Made by a program: the position numbers and the translations under genes. Positions 16,839 to 27,376 of a stretch of 64,000 nucleotides of DNA are shown one piece after another; the first letter of the stretch is position 1, and the number at the start of each line of letters is the position of its first letter. Source of the stretch: Bacteroidaceae bacterium (GTDB lineage: Bacteria; Bacteroidota; Bacteroidia; Bacteroidales; Bacteroidaceae); contig JAKSJB010000009.1 in assembly GCA_024398475.1 (NCBI GenBank), positions 20,228 to 84,227 of the forward strand, written 5' to 3'. The notes under the pieces are model-generated. The model saw only the letters and a program-made list of their open reading frames with translations. It was not told where the DNA came from and did not search any database.

Positions 16839-17824
16839 TAACTTTTTTCTTTGATAGTGCAAAGATACATCTTTTTGTAAATATCCTTGATACTATCGAT
16901 GGAAAAAATGCAATTTATGGCTTCTGTGTCTACTTTGGAGCCTATTGTTTGGTTTACTTTATTGATAAAATCTTCTGTATCGTTGAATCTGAATACGGAA
17001 TATCCTGGCTGGTTTTCAAGATAATCGGCAATACGAACTCTGTCGGACATGACAATTGGCGTACCGTTGGACATGGCTTCGAGTGCAACGTATGAGAATG
17101 CCTCGTATTTTGACGGAATTACGACAAGTGATGCCTTCCTGTACAATTCAGTCAGTTCTTCTTCTGATATGTTTGTGTGCTGGGTCATGTCAGCCCTCAG
17201 TATTGTCTCGCCACGGCCGACACAATGTATGTCGAATTTGCCAAATGGTAGATTCCAAAGGATTTGAAAATTCTTTACGGGATCATCTATCCTCCCTACA
17301 AACAGAATCATGTCTGTCTGCTTTTCAGTATTGCCGACGGTTGTTTCTGTAGGTGTCAGCCAATGCCGGATCTGAAAGACGTTCTTGCAGAATCCTGAGA
17401 AATATGCTGTGTCTTCATTGTTTATTGTTACCACTTTCTCTGCACAATATCTGATGGTTGGCTTGAATATGACGTTGAAGACGGTTCTTGCCAGATGGGG
17501 ATGGCTCAGAAACTGAAATGGGTGCCAGTGGGCAATATATACTACTTCCTTGTGCTGCAGTTTGGAATAGATCAATGCCTGTATGGTTCCGAAGGCGGTA
17601 TATCCGTTTATGTGAATGATGTCGGCTGCCTTGATTGCCTCCTTTAGATGTTTGGGCTTATATATGTACTTTAGTAATGGAATGTTCCATGTCGGATAGT
17701 TTTCTATGGGAAGGGCCTTGCAGTCTGCATCGTCTGCAAACATACCAAACAGGGCATTGCAATAGGTTGCAGTACCGTCTGCTTTCCTGTCAGGATTGCG
17801 TCTTATATACAGAATCTTTTTCAT
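16838..17824 (-). CDS. Glycosyltransferase family 4
   Basis: A 328-residue GT-B fold retaining glycosyltransferase. The C-terminal donor site motif SKYEAFSYVALEAMSNGTP carries the EX7E pair, preceded by LFVGRIDDPVKNFQIL, a normal GT4 nucleotide-sugar loop. The N-terminal acceptor domain includes DIIHINGY. It overlaps the next gene by one base and follows the GT8-like gene with 3 bases between, so it is expressed as part of the polysaccharide operon. Donor and acceptor sugars cannot be deduced from sequence alone. Confidence 0.9.
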   Translation of the reverse strand: MKKILYIRRNPDRKADGTATYCNALFGMFADDADCKALPIENYPTWNIPLLKYIYKPKHLKEAIKAADIIHINGYTAFGTIQALIYSKLQHKEVVYIAHWHPFQFLSHPHLARTVFNVIFKPTIRYCAEKVVTINNEDTAYFSGFCKNVFQIRHWLTPTETTVGNTEKQTDMILFVGRIDDPVKNFQILWNLPFGKFDIHCVGRGETILRADMTQHTNISEEELTELYRKASLVVIPSKYEAFSYVALEAMSNGTPIVMSDRVRIADYLENQPGYSVFRFNDTEDFINKVNQTIGSKVDTEAINCIFSIDSIKDIYKKMYLCTIKEKS

Positions 17825-17827
17825 TAA

Positions 17828-19090
17828 TTATTTTCTAATAAGAAAACCATGCCATTCTGGACGGCAGTAATTATACAGGCTCTTTACAAAGAGGACGTAT
17901 CGCTTGTATCCTGCTACGCGGAATAACGCTGAAAACAGTATACCGATGTATTTCCTCTTTTGTGATATGTTGGATACGTTTTGCTTATTTATCTTATCTA
18001 TGGGCTCGTCTGAGATCATGGACCTATGACGGATATGTTCATAAAAACTGTCCTTGCCTGTAGAGAATGGATTTTCGAATTTCATGTTGTCGAAGGTTGT
18101 CAATCCATGATATAGACGACGGTGGAAGGAGTCAATCTTTTTCCCGTTGTCATAGGTGGCATATGTGTATGTCTCCTGGATATATCTGTCGAATATATCC
18201 TTGTTTTCCATTATTTCCTGACGGTAGATATCGGTTGCATATCTTAAATCTTCATATTCGCTTAGATTTTCTATGCGTTTCCTTGAAATTATGCCTTGCT
18301 TGAGTTTTTCGTAGTCATATCCTGCAAAATGAATGAAAACCAATGGATGTCTTTCCTGGTCAGAACAGTCCTCTGTACGATATTTGACAAAGAGTCTGCC
18401 TTTTTCGGAGATCAGTTCTCTTTCAAAATAATTCCATGGCGCCATGTTCATTCCTAACTGATGGAATACGTATAGACTTTCATTGCCTAAAAGTCCAGGC
18501 ATCCAGTCCATCCATTTCTGATCGGTGAAATTACCAGTGCTTCTGTCTGCAAAGGCATTGTCAGATAAACGCTTTTTCCACCATTGTACAACTCTTTCTC
18601 CTTTGGGAGATTTCCTGATACCACAGAAACCAAGGTTGAATATGCCGTTCACGTTCATTGCCCATTCTGGATGCTCTCCTGTATAGTCAATGTGGATTCC
18701 TGCAATTTGGGGAGTTAACGCAACATCATAGTTGTCTAATACTTTATAGATTTCTTCTATTGACGAAAATACGTAGATGTCTGGGTCGAAATATATGGCT
18801 TTTTCGTATCCTTGACTAAATATGTATTCAAAGCATGACGGTTTGATTGATGTGCAGAATTCTGTCAGGTCGTATTTGAATGACATGTCTGTCCATTGCT
18901 GTCCGTCGATGTTCAGCGTATCTTTGGCAATGAGTATGTTCGGTTCCAGACTGATACCCTCTTGCTCGAATTCGTCGGCTACAAATATAAAGAAATCGAC
19001 GTTTTCTGTATGTTTCTTTATTGACTTTCCCAATATTTGGGCTAATCCTATATAGTTTTTTGCGACTATGGTAAATGCACAATTTGTCAT
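17828..19090 (-). CDS. Glycosyltransferase of the GT8-like GT-A group
   Basis: A 420-residue protein beginning MTNCAFTIVAKNYIGLAQIL, the usual N-terminus of a Bacteroidales capsule-locus transferase group. The DxD metal site is FDPDIYVF near residue 100, after a KAIYFD strand, followed by NLGFCGIRKS near 154 as in GT8-type enzymes. The C-terminal 150 residues are less conserved and Tyr/Arg-rich. It sits within the polysaccharide operon, 2 bases after the acyltransferase gene, and probably adds a hexose to the repeat unit. The broad class is confident; exact family number is moderate. Confidence 0.78.
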   Translation of the reverse strand: MTNCAFTIVAKNYIGLAQILGKSIKKHTENVDFFIFVADEFEQEGISLEPNILIAKDTLNIDGQQWTDMSFKYDLTEFCTSIKPSCFEYIFSQGYEKAIYFDPDIYVFSSIEEIYKVLDNYDVALTPQIAGIHIDYTGEHPEWAMNVNGIFNLGFCGIRKSPKGERVVQWWKKRLSDNAFADRSTGNFTDQKWMDWMPGLLGNESLYVFHQLGMNMAPWNYFERELISEKGRLFVKYRTEDCSDQERHPLVFIHFAGYDYEKLKQGIISRKRIENLSEYEDLRYATDIYRQEIMENKDIFDRYIQETYTYATYDNGKKIDSFHRRLYHGLTTFDNMKFENPFSTGKDSFYEHIRHRSMISDEPIDKINKQNVSNISQKRKYIGILFSALFRVAGYKRYVLFVKSLYNYCRPEWHGFLIRK

Positions 19091-19092
19091 AT

Positions 19093-19740
19093 TCAGTCTT
19101 TCTTTATTCTGTTGGCTGGTATTCCTGCTACGACGGAGTAGGGGGGGACATCTTTGGTTACTACACTATTGGCTCCGATAACTGCTCCGTCTCCGATGGT
19201 GACTCCTGATAAAATGGTAACTTTGTCTCCAATCCATACATTGTTACCGATTGTAATGGCTCCCTTGCTGATGATGGCTCTTTTAGCCGGTGCAATTTCC
19301 AATTCCCTGGATTCGTTGTTTCCGTGAGAGTTGTCAGAGATGGTCACCCAACGTCCGGTAAGTACTCCGTTTCCGATATGTATGGAGTTGACGCATGAAA
19401 TGTGGATATATTCTCCAAAATCACAATCGCTTCCGATGGATATTTCCGGCGAGAACTCCTGGCTGTCATATCTGTCCCATGCCGTGATTGTTCCATATCT
19501 TCCAATAACGGTCATGTCATCAATTGAGATGTATTTGGCTCCGATTATGTTGCATGGCTTGTGCAGGACAATTCCTTTCCCTGAATTCTTGAATTCCGAT
19601 GAGTACCAGCATGTGTAGATAAAGTCTTGCATTAATGTCATTATTCTGCTGGCTTTTGTTCCATAGACGCAATGAATTGCATGCATGATGAAACGGAACA
19701 GCGATTCGAATTTCAGTCTAAGATATCTTTTGGTTGTCAT
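19093..19740 (-). CDS. Hexapeptide-repeat acyltransferase (WbbJ/LbH type)
   Basis: A 215-residue left-handed beta-helix transferase that should O-acetylate a sugar of the polysaccharide from acetyl-CoA. Hexapeptide repeats run from about residue 70 to 205 ([65 protein letters not shown]), with an external loop [10 protein letters not shown] carrying the likely catalytic His near 142, and the usual [10 protein letters not shown] end. It begins inside the previous gene by 23 bases. Acyl group and target are unknown. Confidence 0.88.
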   Translation of the reverse strand: MTTKRYLRLKFESLFRFIMHAIHCVYGTKASRIMTLMQDFIYTCWYSSEFKNSGKGIVLHKPCNIIGAKYISIDDMTVIGRYGTITAWDRYDSQEFSPEISIGSDCDFGEYIHISCVNSIHIGNGVLTGRWVTISDNSHGNNESRELEIAPAKRAIISKGAITIGNNVWIGDKVTILSGVTIGDGAVIGANSVVTKDVPPYSVVAGIPANRIKKD

Positions 19741-20881
19741 CGCGATTCAATATTTGATTGTATAATGAATAAATCTTGTTTACGTTCTGTTCTGTTGAAA
19801 ACAGTCTTGTCGCTTTCTGTTGGGCTGTTGATACTATTTTCCCGTAGGCATCCTCTGGCATCTGGCTGACTTCTTCCATCCTTGCCAGAAGCGACTCTGT
19901 GTCCATGAAGGTCAACCCTCCTGTCTTTTCCAGTATTTCCTTTGTTCCTGCTGTATTTCGTCCAATTACAATACTTCCCATGAAGCATGCTTCTGCGGTC
20001 ATCCTTCCAAAACCTTCATTCCTACTTGCTACAATCAAAGCCTTGGCTTTGGACATGTGGGGTGTAACGTCTTTTTGGAATCCTATGAAGTCAATGGCAT
20101 CCTTGCATCTGAGTCTTTCTGCTAAAACTTTTAGTTCCTTGATATAGTCTTTGCTTCCAAAACCTGCGATAATCAATCTGTAGTCTGGATGCTGGCTGTA
20201 AAATCTTGAGAACGCAGTTATGACGTCATGGTGTCCTTTCTCGGGAATGATGCGGCTCATGCATAGAAAATAGTTGGATTTCTCCTTTATTAATACTGAT
20301 TCCGTCTCGTGAAAGATTCCATTATAGATTGTTTGTGCAGACGGGTTGTTGGTAAGATGAAAATGTGAACGTATACCGTCTGTGATTGTGATTACTGCTG
20401 ATGATTTCTGCAGCAGGTCCTCAAATGATTTTTTAGAGGGGTATATTTTCCACCCGAAGTCAATATCCTGATATTCCCTTAGGTGAAAAACATGTGGTAT
20501 ATGTAATTCATCTGCAATCTTGGCTCCGGCATGTATGACTCCGACATTGGTGTGGATTATGTCTGGATGTAGTTTGGTGACAATCTTTTTCAGTTCTGCT
20601 TTCAGTAGCAGACTGTATAGTTGCATCTTGATGAATGAAAGGGGAAACTTTGCATATTCAATCAATGTCTTTGGCTGATGAAAGGCATTCATTACAATGG
20701 GAACCTGAAAATATTGTATCTCTTTTTTGGTGAGATACATTCGGAATTCGGGGGCAATCCTTCCTTTGGGAATGACGATTACGGGTGTGACTCCCTTTTG
20801 CATCAGTCCATCAAGCATATTCATGAATGAAATTGTTGCTCCACCCATGATTGTTGCATTGAGTATGTATATTACAGTCAT
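19718..20881 (-). CDS. Glycosyltransferase family 4
   Basis: A 387-residue GT-B fold transferase. N-terminal acceptor domain has [14 protein letters not shown] and the helix-rich [17 protein letters not shown]-terminal donor domain has [13 protein letters not shown] near 225 and the EX7E motif in [20 protein letters not shown] near 285-305. The start codon overlaps the polymerase gene stop as ATGA (20878-20881), and its end overlaps the acyltransferase start by 23 bases, so translation is probably coupled through the operon. Donor sugar not deducible. Confidence 0.9.
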   Translation of the reverse strand: MTVIYILNATIMGGATISFMNMLDGLMQKGVTPVIVIPKGRIAPEFRMYLTKKEIQYFQVPIVMNAFHQPKTLIEYAKFPLSFIKMQLYSLLLKAELKKIVTKLHPDIIHTNVGVIHAGAKIADELHIPHVFHLREYQDIDFGWKIYPSKKSFEDLLQKSSAVITITDGIRSHFHLTNNPSAQTIYNGIFHETESVLIKEKSNYFLCMSRIIPEKGHHDVITAFSRFYSQHPDYRLIIAGFGSKDYIKELKVLAERLRCKDAIDFIGFQKDVTPHMSKAKALIVASRNEGFGRMTAEACFMGSIVIGRNTAGTKEILEKTGGLTFMDTESLLARMEEVSQMPEDAYGKIVSTAQQKATRLFSTEQNVNKIYSLYNQILNRDDNQKIS

Positions 20882-22110
20882 ACCTGTTTCCTGTCTTTTA
20901 TTGTTTCTTTACCTGGTTCCGGTAAAAATGTTGTTGCAAAGATAGGAATAAAAAACGAAAACCACAACATGTAGCCTCTTACAATAAACAAAAGAACTGC
21001 CATGATAAGTGCAGATATCAGAGCCCTTTTGTATCGTGCATGTGCCATCCATGATGAATAGAAGATAATAATCAGAATGAATCCAATAAATCCATATTCG
21101 TAGAGAAATACACGGTATCCGGAGTTTCCGGAGGACTTGGTGTCCATTTCCCGACCGAACATTATATCTGATGAATCCAGATAATTTTCAAATTCTTTCT
21201 TGAAATCATCTGTTACACGGTTGTCTCCTGCCATCTCTCCATCTTCGATTTCAAGTCTGACCAAAATAAGGTCATGAAGCATGTTTTCTCCGTTATTATA
21301 GAGAAAGGCTCCTGCTGTGATGCAACCTAGAAGAAGTGTAAAACATATTATTTTTAGAAAAATATGTTCCTTTTTCATCCACGAATTCAATATTATGATT
21401 ACGACAAGAAATACGTATGCTGCCAATGAAAACGAAAGGATCGTTGCTGCAATAAGGGTTATGTTGTACCATTTTTTCCAGTTTCCACATTGTGACATCA
21501 GTAATAGTACAGAGGCTGTACCTAGGTGTCCCGGTTCTAGAAATATTGAACTGAATCGTGGTATTATGGATGTTAGAAACCTGTCATCCAGAAGGAAAAA
21601 GTAATAATTGGAATATGTATACAATGCATCATCTCCGTATGAAATGTTGGTTGATGGCAAGGGATAGCCTAATATATACAATATAAACCATGGTATTGAG
21701 AAAATCAGGATACATGCAAATGCTTTTGCCAGAAATGTTGAGATTTGTTTCAGCCTATCTGGTTCCAGACGCAGAAGGCCATACATGATAATGATGTTGA
21801 ATAGGTTGATTATCATTCCATTGATGTTTGCCTGTGATGTAAGCAACATATAATATGAAACGAATATGTATGTAATCAATGCAATGAAAAAATCATGACG
21901 TGTATAGACTGGCTTTTTCATTGAATTGGAAAACAATACGGACGCAACAATCAGCAAACTGGCAGGAATTACATATAATTCCTTCAAGGGCCATAATATC
22001 CATGGATGTATGGAACCGAAAAATGCAAGCATGATACCGAGATTCAGGCAAATCATTGCACATTGTTCTTTTCGAATCAGGTAGAGGGACTTGATATTGA
22101 ATGCTAACAT
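20878..22110 (-). CDS. O-antigen polymerase-like membrane protein (Wzy candidate)
   Basis: A 410-residue integral membrane protein with about eleven or twelve hydrophobic segments and a large central extracytoplasmic loop around residues 290-335 (DLILVRLEIEDGEMAGDNRV), the topology of Wzy polymerases and O-antigen ligases. Sequence identity within this class is always low, so the call rests on topology plus location between the flippase and glycosyltransferases. It would polymerise repeat units at the periplasmic face. It overlaps the flippase gene by 7 bases and the GT4 gene by 4. An alternative is an O-antigen ligase, but no separate polymerase candidate exists here. Confidence 0.75.
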   Translation of the reverse strand: MLAFNIKSLYLIRKEQCAMICLNLGIMLAFFGSIHPWILWPLKELYVIPASLLIVASVLFSNSMKKPVYTRHDFFIALITYIFVSYYMLLTSQANINGMIINLFNIIIMYGLLRLEPDRLKQISTFLAKAFACILIFSIPWFILYILGYPLPSTNISYGDDALYTYSNYYFFLLDDRFLTSIIPRFSSIFLEPGHLGTASVLLLMSQCGNWKKWYNITLIAATILSFSLAAYVFLVVIIILNSWMKKEHIFLKIICFTLLLGCITAGAFLYNNGENMLHDLILVRLEIEDGEMAGDNRVTDDFKKEFENYLDSSDIMFGREMDTKSSGNSGYRVFLYEYGFIGFILIIIFYSSWMAHARYKRALISALIMAVLLFIVRGYMLWFSFFIPIFATTFLPEPGKETIKDRKQV

Positions 22111-23630
22111 TTATGGAATAGTTTGCTGATGAAATTTCTTGTATAGGTTCTTTCTTCCTTATGGAATATCACAAACCAAATCGTGATTATACCGACAATG
22201 ATTGCCGCGAAGGTTGTCAGGAGAAACCTGTATTGACTTATGTCTGCCTGTGAGATTGCCATGCATACAATACATAGCGCAAATGTAAGTGGTATTATCG
22301 GAACAAATACATTTCTTATGTATTGACTGATGCTGAGTCCTACCATGTGGCGTAGATATGGCAGCCGCATTATTGACACTATCAATTCTATTATCAGGTA
22401 TAGCCACATGACTGCTGATGGTGTGTAGTTCCAGGATAGCAGCAGCCATACAAGTGCCAAACTCAATAGTTTTGGTGTGTACATTAGTAGTATGTAGGTC
22501 TTGATTGTACCCAGGGCCTGCATAATTGTATTGAGCCCATATGTGAGTTGGTCCAATAAGAATGCAATAAGAATAAAATCACAGAACATTACGGTGTATT
22601 CCGGAACATCATTGTCCAGCCATATATTCAGTATGTTTGGCATCTCAATAATGAATGGTATTGCAATCAATAATAGCAATGTGACGGAATACAGGCTTTC
22701 CTTTTCTGCCAGTTTCATCATTTTTGTTCGATTATTGCTGCCCTCTGCTTTCATTATTTGGGGATTCATTGCGTTAAGAATGGATGTTGAAACAAATGAT
22801 ATTGCCCCATATACCTGAAATGCCAATCCGTAGGCTGCATTTATGACAGTTCCGAAGAAATGATTCAGCATTATGGCAATGCCTTGATTTCGGACAACGA
22901 TTGTCCCCATTCCGTATGTCGTCCAACCTGCAAATCCGCATAGCAGTTTGATGTATTCCTTGTTTATGGTGTTTCGGCTGAGACGTAACGTGCATTCCTC
23001 GAATTTATGTAATGAATATACGGCAAAAATCAAAAGGTTTAGTATCTGTATGGCTACCATCATAACGGAATAGAACATGAGTTTGTCTGTGGTTGTTGAT
23101 GTCAGCCAAATGGCAAGGGCCAATTTTAGAATGGAGTCAAATATCTCTACGATGGAAATAAAAACTATGTTTTCACGAGCAATGAACATTGCTTTGAAAG
23201 GGGCAATGACGATTGAGATAAACAGCATGATTATTGTCATGATATAGACGAATTCCGCTGTTTCAAAACGTGTGCTGTCAATCTTTAGCCAATAATTGAA
23301 AATGACGCCTTTCAGTAGATATAAGATAATAATAAGTGCAAACCCGAAGATTAAATGAATAAATAAACTGTTAATAAAAACAGATGTTACTTTCTGTGGA
23401 TTGTTTTCTCCGTAATAATAGGAAATATACCGTTGGGTGGTTATTACCAATGCATTAGTAACAAATCCCAACATGGCAACTACACCTGCCACTAATTGAT
23501 ATATTCCATAATCGGAAACACCGAGGGCATTGAGTACAAGACGTGTGGAATATAGTGCCAGTACTGTCGTCAGGATTGACTTGAAATACTGTGCAAATGT
23601 ATTATAGATTATTCTCTTCGCTGACTCCAT
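22104..23630 (-). CDS. Polysaccharide flippase (Wzx/MATE-like)
   Basis: A 508-residue protein with about twelve to fourteen membrane segments in the polysaccharide transporter branch of the MOP superfamily. The N-terminus MESAKRIIYNTFAQYFKSIL and the first segments LYSTRLVLNALGVSDYGIYQ are characteristic of Bacteroidales Wzx proteins. An alternative ATG at 23663 adds eleven hydrophobic residues; the later one fits family alignments better. The enzyme should move undecaprenyl-linked repeat units across the inner membrane. It overlaps the Wzz gene by 29 bases upstream and Wzy by 7 downstream. Confidence 0.88.
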   Translation of the reverse strand: MESAKRIIYNTFAQYFKSILTTVLALYSTRLVLNALGVSDYGIYQLVAGVVAMLGFVTNALVITTQRYISYYYGENNPQKVTSVFINSLFIHLIFGFALIIILYLLKGVIFNYWLKIDSTRFETAEFVYIMTIIMLFISIVIAPFKAMFIARENIVFISIVEIFDSILKLALAIWLTSTTTDKLMFYSVMMVAIQILNLLIFAVYSLHKFEECTLRLSRNTINKEYIKLLCGFAGWTTYGMGTIVVRNQGIAIMLNHFFGTVINAAYGLAFQVYGAISFVSTSILNAMNPQIMKAEGSNNRTKMMKLAEKESLYSVTLLLLIAIPFIIEMPNILNIWLDNDVPEYTVMFCDFILIAFLLDQLTYGLNTIMQALGTIKTYILLMYTPKLLSLALVWLLLSWNYTPSAVMWLYLIIELIVSIMRLPYLRHMVGLSISQYIRNVFVPIIPLTFALCIVCMAISQADISQYRFLLTTFAAIIVGIITIWFVIFHKEERTYTRNFISKLFHKC

Positions 23631-24702
23631 CAATATTGTTCTTATGAAAAATTTGATTGACAATATCTTTCCTAAAAATACAGATAATAGATATTATGCA
23701 AGAGAGTATCATCATGGCAATAGAGAAAATCATACGCTTTGGACCTGCTGGCTTGACCGGTACAGATGCATTTTGTAATGTTGTAAATACAGGGGTTGAT
23801 TCCTGTACTTTTGCCTTGACTGCCTGTAACTGTGTGTTCATTGCAGTATATGTGTTGAACTTGAGTTGCATTTCATTCTCTAAATTGTCACGTTCAGAGA
23901 TATAAGCCTGCAGTATGGCATTGACGTGTGTGTCGCAGTAAGAACTGTATTCTCTTACGGCTTCTTCGTACTCCTCCTTTGCATTTTCTGTCAATTTTAG
24001 ATAGTACTCGTAGTCTGCGCGGGATTTGCTAGTGCGGTATTCTGTAATGAAGTCCTGTAGTTTCTGACGTATGGAATCGGCAAGTATTGCACAGACCATA
24101 GGATCTTGGTCCTTAACCTGTATGGTAATTACATCGGTCTTTTTGTCAACGCTGCATTTTACGGAATTCTTGACTGATTCCACCAACGCGTCTTCTTCTT
24201 CTGTCAGCATGAATGGATTGACCTTCATTTCATTTCCTTTTCCTGTTTTTCTTGTGCGTGATTTTGGCTTGAACAATTTCTTTATGGAATTGATCGCAGG
24301 ATCCCACGGCGCTTTTTTCGTGTACTTTTTCAGGTATGTATAATAATCAGTCTTGACGTCACCTTCAAGCGTTTCTACTTGAATGTCAAATAAACGTATT
24401 ATAAAATCGTTTGATTCAAAGAGGTTTGGATACAGAACAGGATATATAGCATCGGATGATTGCATGGAGCCTAGGTCCAATCCAAATGATGATGCGATGG
24501 AACCTATTGCTCCTCCTGCTGAAACTTCAGTTGATTCCGGTGCAAGTACGACTTCGCTTTCATAATACCGGGGTATTTGGATTATATACAGATATGATAT
24601 GATAGCAGTAATGAACATTGTAAGAAGTATTGTCCATTTCTTTTTTGCTATCATCCTTAAGATGATACGCAGGTCTATTATATCTTTATTCTCGTCTTCC
24701 AT
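23602..24702 (-). CDS. Chain-length determinant protein (Wzz/GumC-type)
   Basis: A 366-residue inner-membrane co-polymerase that regulates polymer length. It has membrane segments at about residues 25-43 (WTILLTMFITAIISYLYII) and 330-350 (MIFSIAMMILSCIISIICIF), a coiled-coil-rich periplasmic core between them (around 230-290, with NAKEEYEEAVREYSSY), and the PxxP-like motif VPVKPAGPKR just before the second segment. There is no cytoplasmic tyrosine kinase domain, so it is the short form. It starts 8 bases after the SLBB gene stop, so it is in the operon. Confidence 0.9.
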   Translation of the reverse strand: MEDENKDIIDLRIILRMIAKKKWTILLTMFITAIISYLYIIQIPRYYESEVVLAPESTEVSAGGAIGSIASSFGLDLGSMQSSDAIYPVLYPNLFESNDFIIRLFDIQVETLEGDVKTDYYTYLKKYTKKAPWDPAINSIKKLFKPKSRTRKTGKGNEMKVNPFMLTEEEDALVESVKNSVKCSVDKKTDVITIQVKDQDPMVCAILADSIRQKLQDFITEYRTSKSRADYEYYLKLTENAKEEYEEAVREYSSYCDTHVNAILQAYISERDNLENEMQLKFNTYTAMNTQLQAVKAKVQESTPVFTTLQNASVPVKPAGPKRMIFSIAMMILSCIISIICIFRKDIVNQIFHKNNIDGVSEENNL

Positions 24703-24710
24703 TATCTATA

Positions 24711-27290
24711 CTATTTAAGAATGTTGGCAATTGTAATCATCATTGTTGCGATAGAAGTTGCGGATGTTCCCATTGACATAACTTCTGCTGTTGACATCTT
24801 GTTCTTTGTCTGCTTGGATGGGACAACAATCTCACAACCAGGCTGAATGTCTTTGGATGAATGGCGGCCTATAAGTTCTACCGAACCGTTCATATATACT
24901 GCGTACACGCGGCTCTTGCGTGCCTTGCTGTTATATCCACCGGAACGCTTGATATAATAACTGAGCGATTTACCCTTCTTGTAATTCATTGAGATAGGAT
25001 ACATTACTTCTCCACTTATCTTTACCGTATTGGAATATTGAGGTACGATGAGCTTGTCACCTTCACGGAGTATAACGTCGTCTTCGCCTTCCGGATTTGC
25101 CATTGCGCTTTCCAAATCTATGGATACTGGGTATGTGTTTCCAAGGTCGAGTTTCATGAGAAGGAGTGAATCGGCTCTTTCAAGATCGAAATCCTTTTCT
25201 GTGTCAAGACTTGATTCGTATAGCGCAATCTGTTGACTCCGCATACTTGTTTCACGTTGCAGACGTTCTTCTTCAGTCATGGTTCTTTCAAGACGGGCTC
25301 CCTTTGCATATGCATCGGCGGAGAGTCCACCTGCGGCTTTTACAAGGTTGCTGAGACGGTAACTCTTGCTTGACGCAGAATAACTTCCTGAGAAGTTTAC
25401 GGCTCCGGAAATACTGACATTCTTTGGCTCTGAATATGAAGGACTCTGGCGTACTACAACCTTATCGTATGGTTGGAGTGTGAAACCGTTTTCTCCATCA
25501 ACGACAAAACCGTCTTTCAAAGAGAATGAAAATGTTTCTGCAATCTGGTCTGACGTCTCTGTTGCTGATGGATTGAAAATGCGGCGAAAAACATCGACCT
25601 TTGATGTTGAGGCGGCATTTGTCAGACCTCCTGCCTGTAGTACGAAGTCTTCAATAGTAGTGTTCTCTGCATATTGATAAGTTCCAGGATACAATACTTC
25701 TCCTACAATTTCAATAGTCTGGTCTGTGATGTTGTCATGACGGCTTGCGACAAATAAAACGTCATTTTTCCTTAATGGAATGTCAGGAGCTGTTCCTTCC
25801 AAAATACCCTTGACATTCACGGAGAGAACTTCCAATGTCTTGTCTTCTTTCTCACGGTGCATTACGGCACGGTTTACAAATGCATCTTCACTTAAACCTT
25901 CCGCAGCCAAAAGCAGTTCGCGGACGGTACTGATGTCCCCTCCCAATTGGAACATACCGGGATGCATGACGGCTCCCCTTACTTCAACCATATTGGAGTA
26001 ACGTGCCACGACTGAATCTACATAAAGTGAGTCTCCGTCGTTTACAGTAAAACTGCTCATGTTGAACTCTCCGATTGTATGAATGGAATATTCTGCTCCG
26101 TTTTTGCGGATAAGTCTTACATTCTTTCGATATGCATCTCCTGCAAATCCTCCTGCATAACTAATGAGAGTGGCAACGCTTTCTGTTGATTTCATTTCAT
26201 AGAACATTGGACGCTTTACACGTCCCTTTACACGTACCAGGCAATCATAGGCTCCAACAACAATGATATCGTTGTCCTGCAGACGGATATCACCGGCGGA
26301 ATTGCCATTCATGATGTAGTCGTAAACGTCAATAGTGGCAATCTCGCGTCCTGAACGATATACTTTAATGTTACGCAGTGTTCCAATGTCGTTTATACCA
26401 CCTGCTGCATACAATGCATTGAAGGCTGTTGAAAGGGAATTCAAGGTGTATGTACCCGGAATCTTTACTTCTCCCATGACCTGTACAAGTATAGAACGTG
26501 TTTCACCAACGCTGAGGCTAATGTTGCAGCCTGAGTAATAACGACCCAAACGGGACTTGAGAACCCCATTTGCCTGTGATACTGTAAGACCTCCCAACTT
26601 TATTGGACCGACTCCCTCAATCGTGACAGTTCCGTCTGGTGAGATGGTTCCTTCAAACGTTTCCTGTGAGGCTCCCCATACATCAATGATTACTGCATCA
26701 CCGGCACCGAGACGGTAGTTTGTAGGGGTGGCAATATTCATTGCTGGCTGGAATGTAAGTTCCTTGTTGCTGAAGAGATTGCGTCCAAAAACCTGCTCCT
26801 CTGAATTATCAAACATATTGCGGTAATATATCAAAGAGTCAATGTCTAGAAAACCAATTTCATCGTTGAGCATTTCTAATCGTTCTTCTTGTGTGTATTC
26901 ATCCATGCCTCGCTGCCCACGAACCTGACTGCGTACCATGTAGTTGTTCTGCATTTGGTTCTTCTCTCCGTTTATTTGGCGATTGGTGCGAAGTCGAGTC
27001 TTGCTGACATTCTTGTTCTGTTCAGTAAGATCTACTGCTCCGAGATTGTTTTGTTCGGCACTGTATTTCCGACGTATTTTCTGCAACTGCTGAACGGTCA
27101 CCCCTTTCTTTAGAAGATTTTGTACGATAGTTGCCTGATCTTCACCCTTTGCCTGACGTTCCTGTACGAACTTGATGACTTGGTCATCACTCATGGATTG
27201 TGCATATACCAAGGTTGTTATGCTTGTACACAAAAGCATAACAGCGAGGATAGATAGTCTTTTTATCATTGAATGATATTTTTGATTCAT
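24711..27290 (-). CDS. Polysaccharide export protein with Poly_export and six SLBB domains
   Basis: An 859-residue exported protein with a signal peptide (hydrophobic MIKRLSILAVMLLC region, cleavage near LVYAQ). After an N-terminal helical part it has the Poly_export domain near residues 190-270 (LGAGDAVIIDVWGASQETFE) and then a run of six SLBB-type modules beginning near ILVQVMGEVKIPGTYTL, VRVKGRVKRPMF, MVEVRGAVMHPGMF, TIEIVGEVLYPGTY, NVSISGAVNFSGSY and TVKISGEVMYPI. A hydrophobic C-terminal segment (ATSIATMMITIANILK) ends it. This is a long Wza-like outer-membrane translocon of the Bacteroidetes kind. The start may be seven codons downstream (27269). Confidence 0.9.
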   Translation of the reverse strand: MNQKYHSMIKRLSILAVMLLCTSITTLVYAQSMSDDQVIKFVQERQAKGEDQATIVQNLLKKGVTVQQLQKIRRKYSAEQNNLGAVDLTEQNKNVSKTRLRTNRQINGEKNQMQNNYMVRSQVRGQRGMDEYTQEERLEMLNDEIGFLDIDSLIYYRNMFDNSEEQVFGRNLFSNKELTFQPAMNIATPTNYRLGAGDAVIIDVWGASQETFEGTISPDGTVTIEGVGPIKLGGLTVSQANGVLKSRLGRYYSGCNISLSVGETRSILVQVMGEVKIPGTYTLNSLSTAFNALYAAGGINDIGTLRNIKVYRSGREIATIDVYDYIMNGNSAGDIRLQDNDIIVVGAYDCLVRVKGRVKRPMFYEMKSTESVATLISYAGGFAGDAYRKNVRLIRKNGAEYSIHTIGEFNMSSFTVNDGDSLYVDSVVARYSNMVEVRGAVMHPGMFQLGGDISTVRELLLAAEGLSEDAFVNRAVMHREKEDKTLEVLSVNVKGILEGTAPDIPLRKNDVLFVASRHDNITDQTIEIVGEVLYPGTYQYAENTTIEDFVLQAGGLTNAASTSKVDVFRRIFNPSATETSDQIAETFSFSLKDGFVVDGENGFTLQPYDKVVVRQSPSYSEPKNVSISGAVNFSGSYSASSKSYRLSNLVKAAGGLSADAYAKGARLERTMTEEERLQRETSMRSQQIALYESSLDTEKDFDLERADSLLLMKLDLGNTYPVSIDLESAMANPEGEDDVILREGDKLIVPQYSNTVKISGEVMYPISMNYKKGKSLSYYIKRSGGYNSKARKSRVYAVYMNGSVELIGRHSSKDIQPGCEIVVPSKQTKNKMSTAEVMSMGTSATSIATMMITIANILK

Positions 27291-27376
27291 GTGAGTATTA
27301 ACTTGGTTGGTTTGCAGTATATGTTCATATTAAGACACTAAGACCTCCCTAAGTAATTGGGGAGGACTTTATGGCG